Of a stretch of 48,810 nt of DNA, positions 16,554-25,663 are shown in pieces. The position numbers and the translations under genes are program-made. Under the pieces are notes generated by a model. That model made no database searches. It was not told the origin of the DNA and was given only the letters and a program-made list of their open reading frames with translations. Location: the NCBI GenBank assembly GCA_009695275.1, contig SIBF01000008.1:1-48810 (forward strand), read 5' to 3'. This stretch comes from Pedosphaera sp. (GTDB lineage Bacteria; Verrucomicrobiota; Verrucomicrobiia; Limisphaerales; F1-12-MAGs170). Each line of letters starts with the position of its first letter. Position 1 is the stretch's first letter.

Positions 16554-18215
16554 ATGTCCGTCGCAGAAAGTCAATCTGTGATAACAAGTCGCCAGCAAAA
16601 TCGGAACAGCCTCGGAGCAGAAAACCGCCGCAATGTTGCGCTTACCCGGCTGCATGACGCGGCTCCCGTCGAGCGGCAGTTGCGAACGCTTTCGGTTGAC
16701 TACTCCCTGACGCGACGGACGCTGGGACTGGCCATAGGAAGCCTGCTCGTTGCTGGATGCTTCTCACTGCTGCTGGTGATCGGACGGATGCCGGTGTTCT
16801 CCGAATGGGTAAGCGATCCGCAGTTCTTCAAACGTTGCCTGGTGCTGCACGTCGATCTGGCGCTGATCGTGTGGTTCTTCGCCTTCGCTGCGGCGCTGTA
16901 TTCGTTGCTGCCGGGAGATCAGGCCAGCCACTCCACTTATCGAAACGGCTTTGTGGCGGCGTGCGGTGGTGTTCTCTTGATGGTGGCTGGAACGTTGATT
17001 CCACGCACGGCGCCGGTGCTGGCGAATTATGTGCCTGTGATCGACAATTCGATTTACGTTGCGGGAGTGGCGTTGTTCTTCGGCGGGTTGGTGTTTTGCT
17101 TCTTCAACGGACGGCTGCTTGTCCAACCGCGCAAGACGTCCAGACGCGAGACGACGTCCGCCTGGGAACCGTTTCGCGTCACTGCGGACGCGGCGCTGGC
17201 ATTGAAAACCACGGCGCTGGCGTACCTCGTGGCGGTGACAACTTTCCTGGTGTCGTGGCTGGTAACACCGCACGAGCTGGAAACCAAAGCCTACTACGAA
17301 CTCGTCTTCTGGGGCGGCGGTCACGTGCTGCAAGTGGCCAACGTCGCGGCCATGCTGGCGGTGTGGCTGTTGTTGCTCTCGTCAATGCTAAAGGCAACCG
17401 TGCTCTCGCCTGGGGCGGCACGTGTGCTGTTCGCGGTTTTGCTGGCGCCTCACATGGTTGCGCCGCTGCTGACGATGAACGGCACGCCCGCGCCGCTCTA
17501 CCGCCTTGGCTTCACGCGGCTGATGCAGTTTGGCATCGCGACGGTGGTCATAATCGTCCTGGTGATTTGCCTGCGCCAGCTTTCGCAGGCATGGAAGCGC
17601 GGAGTCATCGGCAGGTCGGACCTGGGTGACGCACGTTTCGTCGGTTTCGCGGCGAGCGCGGCGCTCACGATCACGGGCTTCCTGATGGGTTCCGCCATCC
17701 GCAATTCCAACACCATGATTCCGGGGCACTATCACGCATCCATCGGCGCGGTAACGGTCGCATACATGGCGGTGACCTACGTATTGCTCAAGCCACTTGG
17801 CTTCCCGCTGCCGGGTTTGCGCCTGCCAAGGCTGATTCCCTGGCAGCTTTACCTGTTTGGTGCCGGGCAGGTGATTTTCGCCATCGGTTTTCTTTTCGGC
17901 GGATTTCACGGCTTGAGCCGGAAGGCCTACGGCGCCGAGCAACATATTCGTTCACTGGGCGAATTGATCGGCATTGGTGTTATGGGCGCGGGCGGATTGA
18001 TCGCGGTGGCAGGCGGGTTGTTGTTTTTGCTGCTGATGATGTTCGCAGGACGCTCTCGCGTTTATGAAACATTTTTCAAGTTGAGAACCTGTTTGAACCA
18101 TCGTGGCAGCCGACGACAGGAAACTCCGGTAAAATCCGAATTTCGAATTCCGAATTCCGAAATGGAAGCGAGCCTCCTTATCCCGGCTGCCGCGCAAAAA
18201 AGGACCCCCGTATGA
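16554..18215 (+). CDS. divergent heme-copper oxidase/NOR subunit I-like membrane protein
   Basis: Multi-TM; LVLHVDLALIVWFF, FWGGGHVLQVANV, LAPHMVAPLL, IPGHYHASIGAVTVAYMAV histidine motifs. Confidence 0.75.
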   Translation: MSVAESQSVITSRQQNRNSLGAENRRNVALTRLHDAAPVERQLRTLSVDYSLTRRTLGLAIGSLLVAGCFSLLLVIGRMPVFSEWVSDPQFFKRCLVLHVDLALIVWFFAFAAALYSLLPGDQASHSTYRNGFVAACGGVLLMVAGTLIPRTAPVLANYVPVIDNSIYVAGVALFFGGLVFCFFNGRLLVQPRKTSRRETTSAWEPFRVTADAALALKTTALAYLVAVTTFLVSWLVTPHELETKAYYELVFWGGGHVLQVANVAAMLAVWLLLLSSMLKATVLSPGAARVLFAVLLAPHMVAPLLTMNGTPAPLYRLGFTRLMQFGIATVVIIVLVICLRQLSQAWKRGVIGRSDLGDARFVGFAASAALTITGFLMGSAIRNSNTMIPGHYHASIGAVTVAYMAVTYVLLKPLGFPLPGLRLPRLIPWQLYLFGAGQVIFAIGFLFGGFHGLSRKAYGAEQHIRSLGELIGIGVMGAGGLIAVAGGLLFLLLMMFAGRSRVYETFFKLRTCLNHRGSRRQETPVKSEFRIPNSEMEASLLIPAAAQKRTPV

Positions 18216-18361
18216 ATGAACCGAACACAAAGCATCCGTTGCAAAAACTGATGGACAACCACTGGCTGCTGCTGGCGTTGGGCATCCTGATTCCTTTCCT
18301 TTCCTACACCGTGTGGGGTTGGATCGAGTTGCTGATGGTCAAGCCAGCCACGCTCCCTTGA
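18212..18361 (+). CDS. 49-aa single-TM protein
   Basis: MNEPNTKHPLQKLMDNHWLLLALGILIPFLSYTVWGWIELLMVKPATLP*; 4-nt overlap with the preceding gene; below the ORF-track size cutoff. Confidence 0.7.
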   Translation: MNEPNTKHPLQKLMDNHWLLLALGILIPFLSYTVWGWIELLMVKPATLP

Positions 18362-18382
18362 TCAAGATTGAGAGGCAAATCT

Positions 18383-18938
18383 ATGAACCAAAGAACAAAC
18401 TTCCAGCAGCTTTCAATGTCCAGCGCCGGGATGGTTCAAGGCACCCACAGGCAACGAGCGCACCTGGATCGGCCTGGCGCTGCTCTGGTGCATGGTCATG
18501 TCTCTGATGATGCCTTACTGGCACTTCAAGGGAAAACAGAACAGCTCCGGCGAGGCTTATTCGGTGAAGCCCGCGGACTTCATCAAGCGCACGGAAAAAT
18601 TCATTCTCGCCAATACCGGCACCGAATCCCTGCTCGAAGAGGGACTCTCTCCGGTCGTGGCGGCGCCGCCGGGCGAAATCTACCTTGTCGCCAAGCAATT
18701 CTTATGGTTCCCCACCCTCAAGTTGCGCGCAGGCGAAACCTACCGCTTGCACGTCTCAGCGGCGGATTTTCAGCACGGCTTTTCGTTGCAGCCCATGAAT
18801 ATGAACTTCCAGGTCGTGCCTGGTTACGACCACGTCCTCACCATCAAACCGCAGGCACCGGGAACCTATCCGATCGTCTGCAACGAATTCTGTGGCATCG
18901 GCCATCAGAACATGATCGGAAAACTCATCGTTGAATAA
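18383..18938 (+). CDS. CuA-containing subunit II of NO reductase/oxidase-type complex; 5' end appears frameshifted
   Basis: CuA motif CNEFCGIGHQNM with ADFQHGFSL; TM GNERTWIGLALLWCMVMSLMMPYW spans two frames. Confidence 0.85.
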
Positions 18939-18950
18939 GGAGAAAATCTC

Positions 18951-20678
18951 ATGAGCGACAACAAAAATGGAAAACGGATTTGCGCGACCACCGGCCTCCC
19001 CATCTGCCTGGACGCGGAGTTCTTCGTCAAATGCAACGCCGTGCTCGCCGTCGTCTTCCTGCTCATCGGGGGCATCGGCGCGCTCCTGCTGGCGTTGACC
19101 CGTTGGCAGACGGTGCATCTGCTGCCCGTCGATTGGTTCTATCGCATCCTCACCTTGCACGGGTTGAACATGCTGATCTTCTGGATCCTCTTCTTCGAAG
19201 TGGCGATTCTCTACTTCGTTGCCACTTCGCTGCTCAACGTCAAGCTGGCCTCGGTCAAGACCGCCTGGGTATCACTCATCATGATGTTTGTCGGCGCGGT
19301 GATGGTGGACGTGACGATTCTCGTGGGCCAGGCGGACGTGATGATGACCTCCTACCTGCCGCTGCTGGCGCATCCGGCGTTTTACCTCGGCATCATCCTC
19401 GTGGCGGTCGGCACGCTGATCGGCGTCATCCTCTACTTCGCCACGCTGCACAAGGCGAAGAAGGAAAAAACCTATCAAGGTTCGGTGCCGCTCGTTGTCT
19501 TCGGCGCGACTGCCGCTGCGATCATCGCCGTGGTGACACTGCTGCATGGCGCAATTGTCATGATCCCGACGTTCCTTCATTCGATGGGCTGGATCGCACA
19601 GCCCGACCCGCTGTGGTATCGCATGACATGGTGGGGCCTGGGGCACATGTCGCAGCAGGTGAATGTTTGCGCGATGGTTTCCGTGTGGTACCTGCTGGGT
19701 GCGCTCACCACCGGCGCGAAACCGCTGAACGAGACGGTTTGCCGCGGCGCTTTTCTGCTCTATATCTTTTTCATCAACCTGGCTTCCGCGCATCATCTGC
19801 TCGTCGATCCCGCCATCAGTGCCGGATGGAAAATCTGGAACACATCCTACGCGATGTATCTCGCCGTGCTCGCATCGATGATCCATGGCTTCACCGTGCC
19901 AGCCTCGGTGGAAGTAGCCATGCGGCAGCAGGGATACGTGAAAGGCTTGTTCGGCTGGCTCACCGCTGCGCCATGGAAAAACCCCGGCTTCTCCGCGTTC
20001 TTCCTGTCCCTTGTGATCTTCGGATTTGGCGGCGGCATCACGGGCGTCACTCTGGGCACCCAGCAGATCAATATCATCGCTCATAATACACTGCGCATTC
20101 CCGGCCATTTCCATGTGACCGTCGTGGGCGGAACAACGCTGGCCTTCATGGGACTGGCTTTCTACGTGGTACCTCTCTTGTTTCAGCGCGAGTACATCTT
20201 CAAACCGCTCGCCCGACTTCAGCCTTACCTCTTCGGCATCGGCATCACTGTCATGGCGATGGGAATGTCCTTCGCGGGTTCCATGGGCGTAAGCCGTCGG
20301 AGCTGGGACATCGAGGCAGCAGGATCGATCTACGGTCCGGCAGCGCATTTGTTCCTGGCAGCGGTCGGCATCGGCGGTGTCCTGGCGTTTCTAGGCCTGC
20401 TACTTTTCATACTGTTGACAGTGGGCACGTTGCTGTTCGGACGTTCCATAGTCGGCAAGCCTATGGAGAGTTGGGGCACGCCCAAGCCGCTGGCAGTTGG
20501 TGAACCGGAACACACGCCCATCGGCCTGCCGACTGGCGCCGGATCCCCCGCACTGGCGATGGCCGAGGCTCACCCGACACAAGGCACGATGGTGCTGGCG
20601 TTGGTGTTCCTGTTGAGTTTCGCGGTCTATTACTTCGCCAATTGGAAGGCACTGGCCGATGCATGGCCGGTGAGGTGA
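18951..20678 (+). CDS. heme-copper oxidase superfamily subunit I, B-type-like; probable non-canonical NO reductase catalytic subunit
   Basis: LTLHGLNMLIFW, WWGLGHMSQQVNV, SAHHLLVDP, HNTLRIPGHFHVTVVGGTTLAFMGL; oxidase cross-link Tyr position is Gln. Confidence 0.85.
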   Translation: MSDNKNGKRICATTGLPICLDAEFFVKCNAVLAVVFLLIGGIGALLLALTRWQTVHLLPVDWFYRILTLHGLNMLIFWILFFEVAILYFVATSLLNVKLASVKTAWVSLIMMFVGAVMVDVTILVGQADVMMTSYLPLLAHPAFYLGIILVAVGTLIGVILYFATLHKAKKEKTYQGSVPLVVFGATAAAIIAVVTLLHGAIVMIPTFLHSMGWIAQPDPLWYRMTWWGLGHMSQQVNVCAMVSVWYLLGALTTGAKPLNETVCRGAFLLYIFFINLASAHHLLVDPAISAGWKIWNTSYAMYLAVLASMIHGFTVPASVEVAMRQQGYVKGLFGWLTAAPWKNPGFSAFFLSLVIFGFGGGITGVTLGTQQINIIAHNTLRIPGHFHVTVVGGTTLAFMGLAFYVVPLLFQREYIFKPLARLQPYLFGIGITVMAMGMSFAGSMGVSRRSWDIEAAGSIYGPAAHLFLAAVGIGGVLAFLGLLLFILLTVGTLLFGRSIVGKPMESWGTPKPLAVGEPEHTPIGLPTGAGSPALAMAEAHPTQGTMVLALVFLLSFAVYYFANWKALADAWPVR

Positions 20679-20705
20679 GTGGGAAAGGACCTCGTCTCGC
20701 CCAAA

Positions 20706-21665
20706 ATGAACACTTGCTCAACATCGCTCACGCCCACCGGTCGCCTGGTCGCGCGGATGACGGGCTTCCTCTCCGGCGCAAGTTTTCCAGCCTTCGCGCT
20801 TTGCACGCTGGTGTTCTACCAATTCTTCATCACTGTGATGGCGTTCGCGCCCCCAGCCCACGGCGTGTGGGGCGATTTCCTGGAAGACTTCCGAATGCGC
20901 TGCTTCACATACGATCCGAAGGGGGGCTGGATGCAGCTCAGTTCCGTCTGGGTCATGCTCGCCGAACCGTTGCCCCTCCAAGCCATCCTGTTTTTCATCT
21001 GGCGAACGCCGCTGCAAGAGTTGTGGCAGACGCGCCGCCGCGCTCTCGCGCCGTTGGCGGGCGCCGCGCTGGCGCTTGTCGGTGCGATTGCGCTGAGCCT
21101 GCTCGGTTTGGGCCGCACGCAGGCGAAGCAGACCGAACTCCCCTTCCCTGCGGATCGCCTGCGCTCCGAACTGCCGATGCCGTCCTTCAGCCTCATCAAC
21201 CAGGACGGCCAGCCCGTCGCACTCTCGGATTTCAAAGGGCGCGTCGTGCTCGTCACAGCGGTTTATTCCACCTGCACGACCACCTGCCCGATGATGCTGA
21301 CTAAGATTCGCACAGTTCTGGATCAGTTGTCTCCCGCCGAACGCAGTGACATGGCTGTGGTGGCTTTCTCTCTCAATCCAGAGGCCGACACGGGCGAACT
21401 GCGCAGCATCACCTCGAAGATCTACGGAATGAAGGCGCCGCAGTTTCATTTCGTGAACGGCGTCCCCGCGGACGTGAACGCGGTGCTCGACAAACTGAAT
21501 GTCGCCCGCTCACGTGATGAAAAGTCCGGGCAGATTCAGCACTCGAACCTGTTCTTCCTCCTTGATCGGGAAGGCCGCATCGCCTATCGCCTCTCCATGA
21601 GCCAGACCGAGCAATCGTGGCTGATCTCAGCTCTGCGTGTATTGCTGACGGAAAAATCCTTGTGA
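20706..21665 (+). CDS. SCO1/SenC-domain protein with N-terminal multi-TM region
   Basis: FSLINQDGQPVALSDFKGRVVLVTAVYSTCTTTCPMMLTKI (CxxxC) and QIQHSNLFFLLDREGR; hydrophobic N-terminal ~150 aa. Confidence 0.8.
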   Translation: MNTCSTSLTPTGRLVARMTGFLSGASFPAFALCTLVFYQFFITVMAFAPPAHGVWGDFLEDFRMRCFTYDPKGGWMQLSSVWVMLAEPLPLQAILFFIWRTPLQELWQTRRRALAPLAGAALALVGAIALSLLGLGRTQAKQTELPFPADRLRSELPMPSFSLINQDGQPVALSDFKGRVVLVTAVYSTCTTTCPMMLTKIRTVLDQLSPAERSDMAVVAFSLNPEADTGELRSITSKIYGMKAPQFHFVNGVPADVNAVLDKLNVARSRDEKSGQIQHSNLFFLLDREGRIAYRLSMSQTEQSWLISALRVLLTEKSL

Positions 21666-21673
21666 ACCATTCC

Positions 21674-23856
21674 ATGGACCCACCCCCTGGTGCGGCGGAA
21701 TTTCAGGCTCAAGGGGGACGGGCAATGCCTTCCGCGCAGTCCGGGCATCAGTCTGCCAGCCTCGGACATCCTCTCGACGTCGAACCCGCGCCGGGTCAAG
21801 AGAAACCAGCTCCTCCCGCAACGCACGCTGAAAACTTCCTGCGTCGGCTGGATGACGGCTGGCACTACCTCGACCGGCTGATCCAGAACTTCATTCCACC
21901 CGCGCTCAATCCCTTCGGACAGCTCGGCGCAATTGCCAACACCTGTCTCCTCATCGCGGTTCTGACAGGCATTGTGCTGCTTTACTGGTACACGCCGAGC
22001 GTCCATCACGCCTACGAATCTTTGGAGACGATCCGGCGGTCCTCCTGGCTGGGACAACTCACACGCTCGCTGCACCGTTACAGCTCGGATGGTTGCCTGT
22101 TCTTCATTCTGCTCCATGCATTGCGGATCACTTTCCAGCGACGTTTCACCGGTCCGCGCTGGCTGGCCTGGACCACGGGCGTGCTGCTGTTGTCGTTGCT
22201 CTGGTTCATCGGCTGGACCGGCTATTGGCTCGTCTGGGACGTGCGTGCTCAACATGCAGCGCTCGGCACCGCGCGCTTCATCGATCGGTTGCCGATTTTC
22301 GCCGAGCCGCTCTCGCGTTCCTTCCTCACTGACCAAAGCGTCCACTCGCTCCTGTTTTTCCTGATTTTCTTTGTCCACATGCTGGCGCCATTGGCCATGG
22401 GCGTTGGAATCTGGATGCACCTCATGCGTGTCAACCGCTCGCGCTTTTTAGCTGGGCGCGTGATGACCCTGTGGATTCTCGGCTCGCTTTTGATCCTCTC
22501 CGTGCTTCTGCCCGCCCTCAGCGCCAGCCCCGCGCAGATGACCGTCAAAGCGCAAGAGTTCACCATCGACTGGTGGTATCTGTGGCCGTTCGCACTGACG
22601 GATCGACTGAGCGGCGGGGCGCTGTGGGCTTTCTTCCTGATCACTGGCACTACGGCCCTCACCGTGCCGTGGTGGATGGCGAAACGCCGTCGTGCTCCCG
22701 AATGGAAGGCGCAGGTCGATTTGCCGCGCTGCATGGGCTGCACCCTTTGCGCGCAGGACTGCCCCTTCAACGCCATCACCATGGTCGCGCGCGAGGATGG
22801 GCGGAAGTTCGCCGTGCAATCGTTCGTCAACCCGGCGCTGTGCGTCGGCTGCGGGATTTGCACCGGCTCGTGCGATTCACAGGCGATCAGCCAGCCCGCG
22901 TTCAACAGCCGTGCGATCGAGAAACCTCTGCTCGCATGGATCGAAGCGCGGAAGGCCCGGGGAGAACGTCCGTTCGTCGCGTTTTCGTGCTCGGAGTCCG
23001 CTGGCGCGCTGCTGGGCGCGGATGGGGAGGGAAATTCCACCGACTTGCCTGGCTACCGCGTTCAGTCCGTGCCGTGTGTGGGATGGGTCAGCGCGGTGAT
23101 GCTGGAGCGTGCTTTGCAGCGCGGCGCGGCGGGCGGGCTGGTGATCGGTTGTGGCGAAGGTGATTCCGTTTGCCGCGAAGGCATGAAGTGGTTCACCCAG
23201 CGCATGGAGGGACGGCGCGAACCGAAGTTTGATCCCGGCAAGGCGGACCCGACGCGCGTCCGCTTCGTGCAACTTGGCCGCACCAGCCGCGGTGACTTGC
23301 TGCGGGTCGCACGCAAGTTCCAGCAACAGCCCACAGCGTCAACCGCTCCACGCCCACGCAGACGGCCTCTGCAAATCGCCGCCGCTCTCGTGCTCGTTTT
23401 CGTGTTGAGCGCGGCGACGTTTGCTTTCAGTAACCTGCCGTACCGCACGCCTCATTCACCCGCGCCGGAACTGGTCGTGTCATTCAATCACCACGGGGCG
23501 ATTGTCGAATCGCGCAAGCTGACCAAGGAGGAACTGGCCAAGCGCCTCCGGCACATGCGCGCTCAAGTAAACGTCACTCGCGAGCGCCTGCCCGTGCGCC
23601 TGCGAGTGCAAGTGGACGGCCAGTCCGTGCTCGACCAATCCTACCAACCCACAGGCCTGTCTCATGACGGCCCGAGCATGGCCGTGGTGCGCCTGCCGGT
23701 GGCACCTCACCTGGTTCGCATCTGGTGCGCGTCGAACTCGCCGACACCGCCGACACCGAACGATGGACGCAGCAATGGAGCGAGGCGGTAAATTTTACGG
23801 AGAGTCGCGCGCGGGTCGTGTTGTTCGACACCGAGGCGGGTTTCTCGTTGCATTGA
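21674..23856 (+). CDS. cytochrome b (b6-like) / 2x[4Fe-4S] ferredoxin / MvhD-like / C-terminal TM-periplasmic fusion; probable frameshift near 23,705
   Basis: HRYSSDGCLFFILLH and HMLAPLAMGVGIWMH bis-His pairs; CMGCTLCAQDCP and CVGCGICTGSCD; PFVAFSCSESAGAL...SVPCVGWVSAVMLERALQRGAAGGLVIGCGEGDSVCREG. Confidence 0.8.
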
Positions 23857-23868
23857 CCCGTCGCGGTG

Positions 23869-25551
23869 TCAGGTTCTGAACTTGTGCGCGATGGGGATTC
23901 TCCGGCCCATGCCGAATGCGCGGGACGAGACCTTCAATCCGGGCGCGGCCTGACGTCGTTTGTATTCACTGAAGGTCACTTTGTTAATCACGTCGCTCAC
24001 CACTGCCGCGTCGAATCCAAGCGCCACAATTTCAGTCTTGCTCAAATCGCGCACGACGTAGGCGTCAAGGATTTGGTCGAGCACCTCGTATGGAGGAAGT
24101 GAATCCTGATCCGTCTGGTTGGGCCGCAACTCCGCGCTTGGAGGCTTGGTGATGCTGTTGAAGGGAATAATTTCGCGCTCCCGGTTGATCCAGCGGGCCA
24201 GTCGGTAGATCTCCGTTTTGAAAACATCCGCGATCACAGCCAAGGCACCGCACATGTCGCCATAAAGCGTGCAGTAACCGACCGCCACTTCGGATTTGTT
24301 GCCGGTGGTCAGGACCAGTGAGCCAAATTTGTTGGAGAGCGCCATCAGTGCCAGCCCGCGCAGCCGCGACTGGATATTTTCCTCGGCTTCGTTTCGCGCC
24401 AGGCCGGCGAACACACCGGCGAACTGCTGCTCAACAGCTGCAACCGGAGCTTCGATGGGAAGTTTCTCGAAACGAATGCCAAGGTTCCGGGCGAGAATCT
24501 CCGCATCAGTCAAACTACCTTCACTGGAAAACTTCGAAGGCATTGCGACTCCCATGACGTTGTCAGCGCCAAGCGCTTCGACTGCCAGCACCGCCGTCAC
24601 TGCTGAGTCAATGCCGCCGGAAAGACCAAGCACCACTCGCTTGAAGCCGCACTTGTTGACGTAATCGCGAATCCCAAGCGACAACGCCTGGTAAAGCAGT
24701 TCTTCGTTGCACGGCCATTCGAGTCCGGCGGGGAGCAGCCTCTGAGCTTCCGCGCGTGACGCCTTGGCGATCGGCAAACTGTTGTCGATTTCAACCAGCA
24801 GCAGATCTTCGGCGAACCCCCTGCCCTTCCCGACAACCCGGCCCGCGGCATCCAGCGCCAGGCTGTGTCCGTCGAAGATCAATTCGTCGTTGCCTCCAAC
24901 GAGATTGACGTAAACCAGCGGCACGCCTTCGTCGAAGGCCACCCGCTGCAACATGGCGGCACGGGTCTTCTCCTTGCCCGCACACCACGGCGATGCGGAG
25001 AGATTGATGATAAAGTTCGCTCCCTGAGCGATGAGTTCCTTGACTGGATCCCGGCGATACTGGCGCTCGGGCCAGAAATCCTGATCATTCCAGATGTCTT
25101 CGCAGACCGTGACACCAACCTTGAGATTCTGAAAAGGGATTGGCGTGAGAGTCGCGGCGGGCTCGAAGTAGCGCGCCTCGTCGAAAACATCATAGGTCGG
25201 GAGAAGTGACTTGTGCCGGCGCTGCGCCACCCGACCGTCACACAACCACGCCGCCGAGTTGCGCAACGGCTTGCCAGGACCATCAGGATTCTGATCCACA
25301 AAACCGACGCACAAGGGCGCATGTCCCGTTCCAGCAGCGGCTTGATCAAGCGCCTGAAGGTTCCTCTGGACAAAATCAGTGCGCAGCAGCAAATCGCGCG
25401 GGGGATAGCCGCAGAGGAACAGCTCCGGCGCGACAACCAGTTCGGCCCCGCGCGACACTGCTTCGCGGTAGGCTTCCATCAAGCGCCGGACATTCCCCGA
25501 GAAATCACCGATGGTGGAATTGAGCTGCAACAAACCAATCTTCACGGACAC
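23869..25551 (-). CDS. nadE: glutamine-dependent NAD+ synthetase
   Basis: N-terminal nitrilase domain (APELFLCGYPPRDLL; VCEDIWND) and C-terminal LGLSGGIDSAVTAVLA...TTGNKSEVAVGY. Confidence 0.95.
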   Translation of the reverse strand: MSVKIGLLQLNSTIGDFSGNVRRLMEAYREAVSRGAELVVAPELFLCGYPPRDLLLRTDFVQRNLQALDQAAAGTGHAPLCVGFVDQNPDGPGKPLRNSAAWLCDGRVAQRRHKSLLPTYDVFDEARYFEPAATLTPIPFQNLKVGVTVCEDIWNDQDFWPERQYRRDPVKELIAQGANFIINLSASPWCAGKEKTRAAMLQRVAFDEGVPLVYVNLVGGNDELIFDGHSLALDAAGRVVGKGRGFAEDLLLVEIDNSLPIAKASRAEAQRLLPAGLEWPCNEELLYQALSLGIRDYVNKCGFKRVVLGLSGGIDSAVTAVLAVEALGADNVMGVAMPSKFSSEGSLTDAEILARNLGIRFEKLPIEAPVAAVEQQFAGVFAGLARNEAEENIQSRLRGLALMALSNKFGSLVLTTGNKSEVAVGYCTLYGDMCGALAVIADVFKTEIYRLARWINREREIIPFNSITKPPSAELRPNQTDQDSLPPYEVLDQILDAYVVRDLSKTEIVALGFDAAVVSDVINKVTFSEYKRRQAAPGLKVSSRAFGMGRRIPIAHKFRT

Positions 25552-25663
25552 GAATCTACATGGAGAGCCTCCTGATGCCAGTCAAAGCGTGGCAGACGCG
25601 GCCGGGCACTCCGTATCCGGGATCGGCTCCGCTCAAGGACGCATGCTGGCACATCTTTCAAGT

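Noticed and set aside
18980-20086. 368-aa + frame ORF overlapping the HCO subunit I gene
   Set aside because: Arg/His-rich out-of-frame translation of a GC-rich gene, with no TM pattern or domain.
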